DNA of 64,000 bases from DATFVA01 sp963811905 (GTDB lineage Bacteria > Bacteroidota > Ignavibacteria > Ignavibacteriales > Ignavibacteriaceae), in the NCBI GenBank assembly GCA_963811905.1, contig CAWETK010000013.1, positions 16,301 through 80,300 of the forward strand. The letters run 5' to 3'. The notes under the pieces were generated by a model. That model did not search any database. It saw only the letters and a list, made by a program, of their open reading frames with translations, and was not told the DNA's origin. The stretch's first letter is position 1, and every line of letters starts with the position of its first letter. Of this stretch, positions 54,414-62,917 are shown piece by piece. The translations under genes and the position numbers were made by a program.

Positions 54414-55631
54414 ATGCACATTAAGAATTTATTAAAAGTCGCTCTTAAGAGTATTCTGAAAGCAAGAATGCGAAGTCTGCTTACGGCACTTGGAATAATA
54501 ATCGGCGTCGCCGCTGTTGTGGTGATGGTTGCCCTGGGAGATGGTGCGCAGATACAGGTGGAACAGCAGATATCATCATTGGGATCCAACCTTATTATAA
54601 TATTTCCCGGCTCTGTTTCTTCAGGCGGTATACGGATGGGTGCCGGAAGCATCAACCGTTTTACGATGGAGGATGTTAAAAGAATTGAGGATGAATCAAC
54701 TCTGATTAAAGCTGTCACGCCGATAGTAAGGACAGGCGGCCAGGTAATAGGCGGTGTCGGGAACTGGAGCACTCAAATTCAGGGGGTATCGACAAACTTC
54801 CTTGAGATAAGAGACTGGCCCCTGGCTTCAGGTGATTTCTTCACAGATAAAGATATGATTTCAAGAGCTAAAGTTGCAGTGCTTGGTCAGACAGTTGCCA
54901 AACAACTGTTCCCGGATGAAGATCCTATCGGACAGCAGATCCGCATCCGCAATGTACCATTCAGGGTAATTGGTGTTCTTACAGCGAAAGGTCAGAGTGC
55001 TATGGGATCCGACCAGGATGACATAATATTTGCTCCGGCGACCACTGTGCTCGACAGGCTTGTTGGCGGCATTTACATTAATTACATTCAGGCCAGTGCG
55101 CTGTCAACTGATCAGATAGATGCAGCACAGCAGCAGCTTACAACCATTATGCGTGAGGCCCACCATCTTAATCCCGGCGAAGATGATGATTTTACTGTCA
55201 GGAACCAGGCGGAGATAACAGAGGCAGCAACCGAAACATCAAGAATACTGACAATTCTGCTTGCTTCAGTTGCAGGCGTATCGCTGCTTGTAGGCGGTAT
55301 AGGTATTATGAATATTATGCTTGTGTCGGTTACTGAAAGAACGCGTGAGATAGGCATCAGGCTATCAGTGGGGGCCAGGACTTCAGATGTACTTATCCAG
55401 TTTTTAACAGAGGCAATTGTATTGAGTTTTGCGGGAGGATTAATCGGGGTGCTTCTCTCATTCGGGGTGGTATTCATACTGAATGCTTACACAGGGATGA
55501 TAGCTGTTATCAGTCCGGAGATTATTGCTATTGCCGTCAGCTTCTCTGGAATTATAGGTGTGTTTTTCGGGTTCTATCCTGCAAGGAAAGCTGCAAACCT
55601 TAATCCCATAGATGCATTAAGGTACGAATAG
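54414..55631 (+). CDS. MacB-type ABC transporter permease (FtsX family)
   Basis: 405 residues. The first membrane helix lies at about 22-44 (LLTALGIIIGVAAVVVMVALGDGA), followed by a large periplasmic MacB_PCD-type domain (about 45-275). Three C-terminal helices complete the FtsX fold (about 276-300, 325-352, 365-388), with IMNIMLVSVTERTREIGIRLSVGA between the second and third. The protein works as a dimer with the preceding ATPase to push substrates, such as macrolides, peptides or lipids, through the adaptor and TolC channel. Substrate unknown. Confidence 0.94.
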   Translation: MHIKNLLKVALKSILKARMRSLLTALGIIIGVAAVVVMVALGDGAQIQVEQQISSLGSNLIIIFPGSVSSGGIRMGAGSINRFTMEDVKRIEDESTLIKAVTPIVRTGGQVIGGVGNWSTQIQGVSTNFLEIRDWPLASGDFFTDKDMISRAKVAVLGQTVAKQLFPDEDPIGQQIRIRNVPFRVIGVLTAKGQSAMGSDQDDIIFAPATTVLDRLVGGIYINYIQASALSTDQIDAAQQQLTTIMREAHHLNPGEDDDFTVRNQAEITEAATETSRILTILLASVAGVSLLVGGIGIMNIMLVSVTERTREIGIRLSVGARTSDVLIQFLTEAIVLSFAGGLIGVLLSFGVVFILNAYTGMIAVISPEIIAIAVSFSGIIGVFFGFYPARKAANLNPIDALRYE

Positions 55632-55643
55632 AAATTAAAACCA

Positions 55644-56987
55644 ATGATAAAGAAAATGAAAAAAGCATTAAATATTATTATCGCTCTGACAATATTTTAT
55701 ACTGCCGGTAATTCCTTTGCGCAGCAGAATATTTCACTTAATGATGCTGTTACAATTGCACTGAATCATAACACCGGTGTGGTTAAATCATCCAATTCCA
55801 TTGCAGGTTATGAGTCTGATGTGAAAAGTGCTTACGGGAACCTTCTACCGAACCTCAACGTCAGCGGGGGATTCGGCTGGCAGCGGGTTACCGATAACGG
55901 CGGTTCAAAACAAATAGATTATTTCGGGAACCTGCAGACAATCGGTCCATCTCAGACAGATTCAAGGAACTGGTCGGTATCAGCCGGAGGAAGTGTAACG
56001 CTGTTTGACGGATTATCCAATTATGCCGGCATCAGTCAGAGTAAAAATAATCTTGAAGCAGCAAAATTCAGTCTTGAGAAGCTTAAACAGGATGTGATAC
56101 TCCAGACTGTAAATCTGTATACACAGATTATAAGCAATACAAAGTTAATGGGTTTCCAGGATGAAGATCTGAAATACAACAAGGGACTGCTTGATCGTGT
56201 TAAGCAGATGTTTAACCTTAAAATGGTATCTGTAAGTGATGTGTATTCACAGGAAGCGCAGACAGCAAACTCTCAGGTTGCCTACCTGCAGGCAAAGAAT
56301 AATCTTGAGAAATCGAAAATTAACTTGCTTACGTACCTTTCTCTTGATGCTTCCAAACCGTTCACATTTGATTCTACCGCAGCAGGAATAAATGACAGCA
56401 CGCTAATTACCAGCAGTCCGGGGAGCCTTTATGAATATGCTTTTAATAACAGGCAGGACTACCAGAGCATGAAGTATGAAGAGCAGAGTGCTGAGAATCA
56501 AATGACCATGGCCCATAGCGGATATTTCCCCAGGTTATCTGCAAATTACGGTTTTTCATCGAGCGCAGTACAGCCCTCCGATCTGTTAAACAGGAAAGTA
56601 TACACTTTGGGACTGTCACTTAACCTCCCGATATTCTCAAACTTCAATACTGAAAATTCGGTGCAGCTTGCAGAAGTTCAGCTTGAGAATACTAATGAAG
56701 ATTTGAAAAATCTTGAACTGACAATTAAAAGCCAGGTAGCCTCTGCAAGTCTTGACCTTCAGACAGCAAAACAGCAGCTTGATGCATCGGATGCCGCATT
56801 AACAGCTTCGAGAGAAAGCTGGAAGATTAAAAAAGAAACATATGTTCTGGGCTCAGCAACATATCTTGAACTTCAGCAGGCATATAATAATTATCTCCAG
56901 GCTGAGTACAATAAGATTAATAATGAGTATAAGTACCTGATCGCACAATATACGTTAAGGAATGCTATTGGGCGAGGCGTGGATTGA
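55644..56987 (+). CDS. TolC-family outer-membrane efflux protein
   Basis: 447 residues with a signal peptide (about 1-27, ending SFAQQ). Two OEP-type repeats of long helices are visible (about 35-240 and 250-440). ISLNDAVTIALNHN opens the first repeat and LYEYAFNNRQDYQSMKYEEQSAENQM the second; SYFPRLSANYGFSS-like strands (GYFPRLSANYGFSS) insert in the barrel. It supplies the outer-membrane channel to the MacA/MacB-type pump encoded just upstream and is the last gene of the operon. No terminator hairpin is obvious after it. Confidence 0.93.
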   Translation: MIKKMKKALNIIIALTIFYTAGNSFAQQNISLNDAVTIALNHNTGVVKSSNSIAGYESDVKSAYGNLLPNLNVSGGFGWQRVTDNGGSKQIDYFGNLQTIGPSQTDSRNWSVSAGGSVTLFDGLSNYAGISQSKNNLEAAKFSLEKLKQDVILQTVNLYTQIISNTKLMGFQDEDLKYNKGLLDRVKQMFNLKMVSVSDVYSQEAQTANSQVAYLQAKNNLEKSKINLLTYLSLDASKPFTFDSTAAGINDSTLITSSPGSLYEYAFNNRQDYQSMKYEEQSAENQMTMAHSGYFPRLSANYGFSSSAVQPSDLLNRKVYTLGLSLNLPIFSNFNTENSVQLAEVQLENTNEDLKNLELTIKSQVASASLDLQTAKQQLDASDAALTASRESWKIKKETYVLGSATYLELQQAYNNYLQAEYNKINNEYKYLIAQYTLRNAIGRGVD

Positions 56988-57317
56988 TGGGAGTTTTACT
57001 GTGAAGGCGCGGAGAGGGAGGGGAGAGTGTTTTACCGCGAAGACACGCGGAGACGCGAAGGGGGAAAGGGAAGAGAGGAAAGGAACGAGGGCGAAGGGGG
57101 AGGAGTAAAGGAGCGGACGGAGGATTGTCATTCGGTGGTTCCCGCGGATCGGTCCTGCCGCAGGAAATAATTGAGCGGGATTTCGAGGACTCATGATTTC
57201 GGTGCTAATCGCAACCTCAACATTCAGTTGTCATTCTTAGTTTGTCTGCCATCATATAACACATAAATAAAGTTTCATATCTTCCTAATTATAATAATTA
57301 CAAAGAGATAGAGCATT
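56988..57317. other. 330-bp gene-free region, purine-rich start
   Basis: No gene seen. The first 130 bp are G/A-rich with a degenerate GCGAAGACACGCGGAGACG phrase near 57037-57056. The last 100 bp are AT-rich and should contain the promoter of the M48 gene. Confidence 0.5.
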
Positions 57318-58124
57318 ATGAAAAAACTCAAATTCTATTTTATATACCTCACCATCCTTTCCTTCTTTTTCGTATCCTGCAGTTCTGTGCCGATTACGGG
57401 AAGAAAGCAGCTGAAGCTGATTCCTGAGAGTGAAATGCTTTCGATGAGTTTCAGTCAGTACGACCAGTTTTTAAGAGAGCACCAGGAAAGCAATAATCCA
57501 CAGCAGGTTGCCCTTGTAACACAGGTAGGAAGCAAAATTGCTGCTGCAGTAGAACAATATATGAATCAGAATGGATTATCTGACCAGGTAAAGAACTACA
57601 AGTGGGAATACCACCTTGTTGTGGATTCAGAAGCCAATGCATGGTGTATGCCGGGAGGCAAAATTGTAGTGTATACCGGCATTCTTCCGATTACAAAGGA
57701 TGCAAATGGACTTGCAGTTGTGCTGGGACACGAAATTGCTCACGCCGTTGCGCACCATGGTGACGAGCGTATGAGCCAGGCCCTTATTGCTCAATTGGGC
57801 GGAATAGCTCTTTCACAGGCCTTAAAAGATAAACCCCAGCAGACACAGCAATTATGGATGGCTGCATATGGAGTTGGAGCTGAAGTTGGAGTCCTTCTCC
57901 CATTCAGCAGAACACAGGAAAGCGAAGCAGATCATCTCGGCTTAATATTTATGGCAATGGCAGGTTATGATCCTCATGGAGCACTCGAATTCTGGCAGAG
58001 AATGCAGCAGCAGAGCCAGGGCTCGCCGCCTGTATTCTTAAGCGATCACCCGGCTAACCAGACCAGGATAAATGATATTAAATCTGAAATACCCGAAGCA
58101 ATGAAGTATTATAAGCAAGGGTAA
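57318..58124 (+). CDS. M48-family zinc metallopeptidase lipoprotein
   Basis: 268 residues with a lipobox (FFFVSC, Cys21). The zinc site is HEIAH (His138, Glu139, His142) in VVLGHEIAHAVAHHGDERM, with the third ligand in the later SRTQESEADHLGL. The NAWCMPGGKIVVYTGIL strand is the usual edge strand of the family. It resembles the LoiP/YcaL/BepA group of periplasmic M48 peptidases, which remove misfolded outer-membrane proteins. The length fits a protease domain without TPR repeats. It is monocistronic. Confidence 0.93.
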   Translation: MKKLKFYFIYLTILSFFFVSCSSVPITGRKQLKLIPESEMLSMSFSQYDQFLREHQESNNPQQVALVTQVGSKIAAAVEQYMNQNGLSDQVKNYKWEYHLVVDSEANAWCMPGGKIVVYTGILPITKDANGLAVVLGHEIAHAVAHHGDERMSQALIAQLGGIALSQALKDKPQQTQQLWMAAYGVGAEVGVLLPFSRTQESEADHLGLIFMAMAGYDPHGALEFWQRMQQQSQGSPPVFLSDHPANQTRINDIKSEIPEAMKYYKQG

Positions 58125-58260
58125 AATTCGTTTATTATGATTAATGACAAAATGCTGGCGCAGGATATTACCGCGGTGATTTATTTTACTGTGCACAAAA
58201 ATTATTATCTGTAGGTTTGTACCGTAACTGATATATATTAACTTAATTAAAGGAGCAACG

Positions 58261-58695
58261 ATGAATAGGATTATGAGTAGATTGTTTAGTTCACTTGTAC
58301 TGGCTGTAATGCTGGTGTTTCTAACAGGAACCGCATATTCACAGACAGACAGTACAATGACCCATAGAATGGATAAACAGCGGAATTCCGCTTACCAGAA
58401 CGCTAAATACGACAAAGATGTAAGTGACGCCGCTTCTAAACTTAAAACTCAGGTCAATTTAAGCCTTGAACAGACAAGCCGTGTTGAGGGTATTCTGCAG
58501 GATTATAAAGATAATGCAAAAAGTACAAGTACCACAGCAAGTAAAGATGATACGATGGATAAGGTAGAAAATGTGCTGACTGCAGATCAAAAAACCAAAT
58601 TTGATAATATCAAAACTCAATGGTGGTCAACTACAAAAGAACAATTAACCAGCAATTCTACATCGCCTAAAATGAATAAAAATGAGAAAAAATAA
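58261..58695 (+). CDS. Small secreted Spy-like helical protein
   Basis: 144 residues with a signal peptide (about 1-27, ending TAYSQ). The mature part is helical, Lys/Asp/Thr-rich and without cysteines. VNLSLEQTSRVEGILQDY and NVLTADQKTKFDNIKTQWW echo the two LTxxQ-type segments of Spy/CpxP-like proteins, with a Ser/Thr-rich spacer between them. A periplasmic chaperone or stress role is possible but not proven. A good AAAGGAGCAACG ribosome site precedes the ATG and a strong terminator follows. Confidence 0.72.
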   Translation: MNRIMSRLFSSLVLAVMLVFLTGTAYSQTDSTMTHRMDKQRNSAYQNAKYDKDVSDAASKLKTQVNLSLEQTSRVEGILQDYKDNAKSTSTTASKDDTMDKVENVLTADQKTKFDNIKTQWWSTTKEQLTSNSTSPKMNKNEKK

Positions 58696-58715
58696 TATCT
58701 GATTTATCAGAGATG

Positions 58716-58750
58716 AAAAGCATACCGGCAGTACGGTATGCTTTTTTTTT
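58716..58750 (+). terminator. Strong Rho-independent terminator
   Basis: AAAAGCATACCG (58716-58727) pairs perfectly with CGGTATGCTTTT (58734-58745) around a 6-nt loop, followed by a run of T to 58750. It ends the transcript of the small secreted protein. Confidence 0.9.
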
Positions 58751-58854
58751 GCACGTACATTCATTCAGGGTGGGAATTTGCTCAATATTCTGGAAATTAT
58801 AAAGAAAAAAACTTAATTTTAAGATAATATCAGATAATTTTAAGGAGGGGAGAG

Positions 58855-59502
58855 ATGCCCTTTACAATAGAGCAGTTTCTCGGGATTTTCAAGTCTTATA
58901 ATAATTCTATTTATCCGTTCCAGTATGTCTTATTTATCTCTGCAGTTTTTATTTTATTCCTTGTAATCAGGAAAAGAAGCTACCGCAGCCCTGTCATTAC
59001 ATGGATACTAATATTCTACTGGTTATGGATTGGTGTGGTTTATCATATTCTTTTCTTTTCGTCTATTAACCCGGCAGCATATATTTTTGGAGTGTTATTT
59101 ATCCTCCAGGCATTGGTATTCATCAAAGCAGGGATCATCGATAAAAAACTTGAATTTGAGTTCGCCAGAGGAATCAATCAGTATACCGGTGCAATTATTA
59201 TTTTATATGCACTGATCATATACCCTCTGCTTAATGTTTATTTCGGCCACGTTTATCCGGAAAACCCTACTTTCGGACTCCCTTGTCCCACAACAATTTT
59301 TACCTTCGGGATACTCCTCTGGACAACAAAAAAGATTCCCGGTTATGTTTTAATAATTCCGCTTATCTGGGCCGCTTTAGGAATTTCCGCTGCACTGCAG
59401 CTTGGAATAAAAGAGGATCTGGGACTTTCCGCAGCCGGAATTTTATCTGCAGGCTTAATATATACATCCAAGATAAAAGAAAGGAAAGTTAAGACAGCCT
59501 GA
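58855..59502 (+). CDS. DUF6064-like multi-pass membrane protein
   Basis: 215 residues with about six or seven hydrophobic helices (first at about 22-40, last at about 185-203). The opening MPFTIEQFLGIFKSYNNSIYPFQ and the later GLPCPTTIFTFGILL match the DUF6064 family, whose function is unknown. A conserved Cys-Pro lies in the latter. AAGGAGGGGAG is a strong ribosome site. Its end converges with the YceI gene across 15 bp without a visible hairpin. Confidence 0.78.
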   Translation: MPFTIEQFLGIFKSYNNSIYPFQYVLFISAVFILFLVIRKRSYRSPVITWILIFYWLWIGVVYHILFFSSINPAAYIFGVLFILQALVFIKAGIIDKKLEFEFARGINQYTGAIIILYALIIYPLLNVYFGHVYPENPTFGLPCPTTIFTFGILLWTTKKIPGYVLIIPLIWAALGISAALQLGIKEDLGLSAAGILSAGLIYTSKIKERKVKTA

Positions 59503-59517
59503 GTTAATTTATATCAT

Positions 59518-60078
59518 TTAAGAGGAAATTTTCAAATCAAATACCTGTTTGATTGTAAACTTAAGCGTATCGTTTACAGGGATTAAAAGCAGCGACGGCC
59601 TGTCAACTTTAAAGGCTGTAAGGCTGATTTCAAATTTCCCGTCCACTATGAGTCTGTCACCGGACCAGTCGGTGAATGCATCTATTTCTATATCTTTCGT
59701 CACTCCGTGGAAAGTCAGTTTACCATAAACCATCAGGCTGTCTCCGTTCTGCTCTACTTTATCGCTGACAAATTTAGCTGTGGGTATGGATATAGCATTT
59801 ATAACTTCCATTGCATGCGAATCCCTGTTTGAGTTACCACTGTCAAATGTGGAAACGGGTACTTCAACAAGGACATTCATTATTTCGTGCTTTGTGGCAT
59901 CGGCATATATAAGACACAATGCTTTATGGCTTGTTGCTTCAACCTCGTGAAGCGGGTGAGTGAGTTTATATGTTATAAACGACTGTTCCTTATCAGCCTG
60001 ATACTTTTTAGGCTGGGCTGATATTGAGACAACAGAACAAACAACAAGAATTATAAACAATCCGGTTTTTATTTTCAT
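59518..60078 (-). CDS. YceI-family periplasmic lipocalin-like protein
   Basis: 186 residues with a signal peptide (about 1-22, ending SISAQ). It has a YceI-type beta-barrel pattern: KYQADKEQSFITYKLTHPLHEVEATS, VPVSTFDSGNSNRDSHAMEVINA, TAKFVSDKVEQ and LTFHGVTKDIEI. The family binds isoprenoid or amphiphilic ligands in the periplasm. It lies 11 bp downstream of a b561-like membrane protein gene, and YceI and b561 proteins are often encoded together, which supports both calls. Confidence 0.92.
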   Translation of the reverse strand: MKIKTGLFIILVVCSVVSISAQPKKYQADKEQSFITYKLTHPLHEVEATSHKALCLIYADATKHEIMNVLVEVPVSTFDSGNSNRDSHAMEVINAISIPTAKFVSDKVEQNGDSLMVYGKLTFHGVTKDIEIDAFTDWSGDRLIVDGKFEISLTAFKVDRPSLLLIPVNDTLKFTIKQVFDLKISS

Positions 60079-60089
60079 TAGATTACCTG

Positions 60090-60902
60090 TTAAAATGTTA
60101 CTACAATCATAGCTGAAGCAAATACAGCGGTTGTGATATACGCTGCAATCTGATGGAAATGCGCTTTGCTGATATTGAAGTGCCGCCTTCCGCCTATCAT
60201 CCCGCCCAATATGGGAGTAGCAATCATACCTGCTGCGTGAATCCAGGCGAGAGTTTTATGAATAGTTGTAGTACTTTCCTCATCCCTGCGGATCAGCGGC
60301 GGAGGAGAGAGTACGGCGAGGAGGGCAGTCAGTGAGTATGATACAAGAGTAGCAGCTACAAATAACTGGTGATTATCTCCAAGTCTTCGATGGCCGTCAA
60401 TAACCCGCTGACCGAAATAATCTGCTGTCAGCATCAGCGCAAGGGTAGTAAAACCGCCTATCTGGTGTGCGGTAAGCATGGAGCGTCTTATACTTAGTTC
60501 ATATTCACGCTCTTCAGGCGAAAGCGGATCAACGAGGCCGGTCTTGCGTGTAAGTCCATCCTCACCCCAGAGTAATTTTTCCATAAAGCTCATATTTTCA
60601 GGAAGCAGTTTCGGCTGGATATCGCCGAAAAGTGAATCGACATTTCCAAATACTGATGTTTCGGTAGAATCGAAATTTACATCCGGTTTTGTGAGTGCAG
60701 TTTGCCCCAGCAGCCGTGTCCCGAAATTTAAGTCATCGTCTCCGGATAATTCCTGAGCACGGACATTATAAGGAAATAAAAAGATTACGAGATAAAAAAG
60801 AAGCAGTCTGATTTGAGGATTGAATGAAATTTTTAATTCCCCATTTTTATTTTTGAAGCCCGGGAACGAGGGATTAAAGCAGACTTCACAGTAATCTTCC
60901 AT
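60090..60902 (-). CDS. Membrane protein, cytochrome b561-like (tentative)
   Basis: 270 residues. A hydrophobic segment at about 31-49 ends in VRAQ and looks like a signal peptide with a long n-region. CCGGAG 6 bp upstream supports the ATG at 60902. After a soluble stretch come four helices (about 137-158, 172-198, 217-238, 248-268) with His residues at or near helix ends: AHQIGGFT, NHQLF, TIHKTLAWIHAAG and AHFHQIAAY. This pattern suggests heme ligation as in b561-type proteins, although I cannot assign a family firmly. It is probably co-transcribed with the YceI gene 11 bp downstream and may supply electrons to a quinone or isoprenoid pathway. Confidence 0.7.
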   Translation of the reverse strand: MEDYCEVCFNPSFPGFKNKNGELKISFNPQIRLLLFYLVIFLFPYNVRAQELSGDDDLNFGTRLLGQTALTKPDVNFDSTETSVFGNVDSLFGDIQPKLLPENMSFMEKLLWGEDGLTRKTGLVDPLSPEEREYELSIRRSMLTAHQIGGFTTLALMLTADYFGQRVIDGHRRLGDNHQLFVAATLVSYSLTALLAVLSPPPLIRRDEESTTTIHKTLAWIHAAGMIATPILGGMIGGRRHFNISKAHFHQIAAYITTAVFASAMIVVTF

Positions 60903-61106
60903 ATATACTCCGGAATTTGTTTAAAACAAAAAAGCAGCACTCATAAAAATTTATTAGAAGCCTTAAATTTTCCCCGGAATTATTATTATAAAGCTTCTAA
61001 CAAGTTTTCTATATGCGCTGCAATATTAATTTATTGAAATGAACTTAAATCTAAGCTCTTTAATTTCCAAGACTTAATTACATAACTCTTGACTCCTGTC
61101 ACGTCT

Positions 61107-61135
61107 GACTCAGGGACTGAGAGACTCAGAGACTG
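61107..61135 (+). repeat. 8-bp micro-tandem array (GACTSAGR)
   Basis: GACT recurs at 61107, 61115, 61123 and 61131 in GACTCAGG, GACTGAGA, GACTCAGA and GACTG. Confidence 0.75.
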
Positions 61136-61169
61136 TTATGTTAAAAGTCAAGTCCAGATCATTTTCTTG

Positions 61170-61298
61170 AAATCACTTTTCCCGATAAACAACACCCCAG
61201 GTAAATTATCGGATTTTGTCAAGAGCGAGTCTTCGAGTTTATCTACTCTTGACAGGAATCGAGAATTTACTAGTTTGGTTGCCAGGAAAAAGTGATTT
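61170..61298. repeat. 129-bp nested palindrome adjoining the IS110-family element
   Basis: Three perfect or near-perfect stems share one axis: AAATCACTTTTCC (61170-61182) with GGAAAAAGTGATTT (61285-61298, one extra A); GTAAATT (61201-61207) with AATTTAC (61264-61270); TGTCAAGAG (61217-61225) with CTCTTGACA (61246-61254). Its right end is one base from the TTTCTATCT that borders the IS element. Confidence 0.75.
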
Positions 61299-61308
61299 AT
61301 TTCTATCT

Positions 61309-61507
61309 GAGCATCCTTTCTTTTGTTTATCAAAATATTTATAAATGATCTTAACCTGTTATAAACAGTCAAAGCTGCAGGAAGTAACATTAAAGAATTA
61401 AAGCCGCCGTAATCTGAGCTTAACCAGGGAGGCAGTCTCTGAGCAAACGGTCAGGCCATAAAATCAAAGAATTCATTTACAAATATTTTAATTATTAAAA
61501 ACATTTT
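61309..61507 (-). ncRNA. Candidate guide (bridge/seek) RNA region of the IS element
   Basis: IS110/IS1111 elements encode a non-coding RNA that guides recombination, in the IS1111 group downstream of the transposase. This 199-nt 3' segment is the only place in the element long enough for it. On the minus strand it carries two near-identical 11-mers, GGTTAAGCTCA (61415-61425) and GGTTAAGATCA (61346-61356), and a CTGTT-TAT-AACAG hairpin. No folding was computed. Confidence 0.3.
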
Positions 61508-62581
61508 TCATTTAACTACCGAAGTCACATACACCATTTTATTTTGCCATACAACCATTATTCTGCTTAATAATTTTTTTGCTACTCTGATTATTGACTC
61601 CTGTTTGCTCATTCTTTTCAGATAATTATTAAACACACAAGTCAATGCAGGATCCAGTCTTACGGCTATCCAGGCTGACTCTATAAGTAACTGTCTTAAA
61701 AATTTGTTATGATGATATTTGATTCCCAGATCTTTGCTTCTCTGATCCGAGGACCGAACAGCAGGAATCAAACCCACAAAGCTTGCTATGTTATCCAGAT
61801 CCGGAAATCTCGCTGGATCAATTATTTCTGTCAGAATTATTATTGCCGAGGTAAATCCCACTCCGGGAACAGTGCATAGCAGCCTGATATCTTCTGTAAG
61901 ATTATATTCAGTCAAATATTTTCTTATCTGCTTCATTATCCTTAAAAGTAATCTCCTGATTTCCATTAGTTCTTCAAGGTATATTTCTATTTGTTCTTTT
62001 CCCATTGGATAATTGAACTGAAGTCCTCTCAGATATTCTATGAAGTTCTTTGACCAATGTTTGACTTCACAATTCTGCGGTAAATTATGTCCGTAGAATA
62101 GCAGATATCCCTTAATCTGATTTTTTACCCTCGCTTGTTTCTTCATCAGCTGGAATCTCTGTCTGACTATAGATCTTAATTCCTGGTGTAGCTGATCAGG
62201 AATGTATATGCTCTCCAGTGAACCTTTCTCCAGTTCTCGTGCCAGTTTCCTGGAATCAACTACATCAGTCTTCCGATTCTTTTCTTTATTACTTGTCGGT
62301 ATATCTGTAGGTGCTACAATTATATTCTTAAATCCATATCTCTCCAGTGTTCGGTGTATAACATATCCACAAAATCCCGCCTCATAAACCGTCAGATATA
62401 TCCCACCGGGATAATTCTTCTGCATATAATTATGGAGTATTTCTGCCGATGGATCTATTGATAATGTCTTTAGCTCCATTCTATTGCTTCTGATTGTAAC
62501 TGTCCATTGTCTTTTGTGTATATCTATCCCCACATAGAACAATTGATTATTAAAATCTAGTGTGCTAACTTGAGTTTTCAT
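61508..62581 (-). CDS. IS110-family DEDD transposase
   Basis: 357 residues, full length. The N-terminal RuvC-like domain has Asp20 (YVGIDIHKRQW), Glu67 (LTVYEAGFCGY) and Asp106/Asp109 (NRKTDVVDSRKLA), giving a complete DEDD set. The C-terminal Transposase_20-type domain has LLCTVPGVGFTSAIIILTEI, FVGLIPAVRSSDQRSKDLG (region of the catalytic serine) and LRQLLIESAWIAV. The protein catalyses RNA-guided recombination of a circular intermediate. AAAGGATGC forms the ribosome site before the ATG and is part of the repeated GAGCATCCTTT motif. No frameshift or stop, so the element may be active. Confidence 0.95.
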   Translation of the reverse strand: MKTQVSTLDFNNQLFYVGIDIHKRQWTVTIRSNRMELKTLSIDPSAEILHNYMQKNYPGGIYLTVYEAGFCGYVIHRTLERYGFKNIIVAPTDIPTSNKEKNRKTDVVDSRKLARELEKGSLESIYIPDQLHQELRSIVRQRFQLMKKQARVKNQIKGYLLFYGHNLPQNCEVKHWSKNFIEYLRGLQFNYPMGKEQIEIYLEELMEIRRLLLRIMKQIRKYLTEYNLTEDIRLLCTVPGVGFTSAIIILTEIIDPARFPDLDNIASFVGLIPAVRSSDQRSKDLGIKYHHNKFLRQLLIESAWIAVRLDPALTCVFNNYLKRMSKQESIIRVAKKLLSRIMVVWQNKMVYVTSVVK

Positions 62582-62917
62582 AAGAGCATCCTTTCTCTTT
62601 ATTGTTTGTGTATTAGTACTTACAAGTTATGAAGGGATGCTCTTTCTGTTTCTATCTAACCTAACTGAATAAAAACTATTATTTACTTAATGTTCCAGAC
62701 TTTACTCTTTTAAACATAACTTCTGAGCTACGAGAATTCCCACTCGTTACTTTTTATTTTTTACTTGATCCTGGTTCAGACAATACTTCATCGCTCCATC
62801 ATTCAATTATTTGCTTTAAACTTTAATCTAATCTTTATAAGTTAGATATGTTATTCTTAAGACAGGTAAAGGTCTTAAAGCTTCAGAGGTAAATTTTATA
62901 AAAAAACGGGAACGGCA

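Larger units (their letters stand above)
60903..61308. other. Gene-free region with 8-bp array and 129-bp palindrome next to an IS element
   Basis: No convincing gene. An 8-bp tandem array lies at 61107-61135 and a nested palindrome at 61170-61298, both listed separately. The last 9 bp (61300-61308, TTTCTATCT) recur at 62649-62657 on the other side of the IS element. Confidence 0.6.
61309..62648 (-). mobile_element. IS110-family insertion sequence, IS1111-like layout
   Basis: An intact transposase gene (61508-62581, minus strand) is flanked by inverted copies of GAGCATCC: 61309-61316 on one side and its complement GGATGCTC at 62635-62642 on the other. A further direct copy lies at 62584-62591 just before the transposase start. 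TTTCTATCT occurs directly outside both ends (61300-61308 and 62649-62657). The transposase has only 67 bp of 5' non-coding DNA but 199 bp on its 3' side. Subterminal inverted repeats and a long 3' non-coding end are features of the IS1111 group. The boundaries are my best estimate from the repeats. Confidence 0.75.

Noticed and set aside
54398..54772. Minus-strand 124-codon frame
   Set aside because: Antisense to the start of the MacB-type permease gene.
61148..61390. Minus-strand 80-codon frame across the palindrome and the IS end
   Set aside because: It crosses the palindrome and the IS boundary, and has no family resemblance.
62582..62648. Guide RNA in the 5' end of the IS element
   Set aside because: Only 67 bp lie between the element end and the transposase start, too short for a two-loop guide; the 3' side is better.
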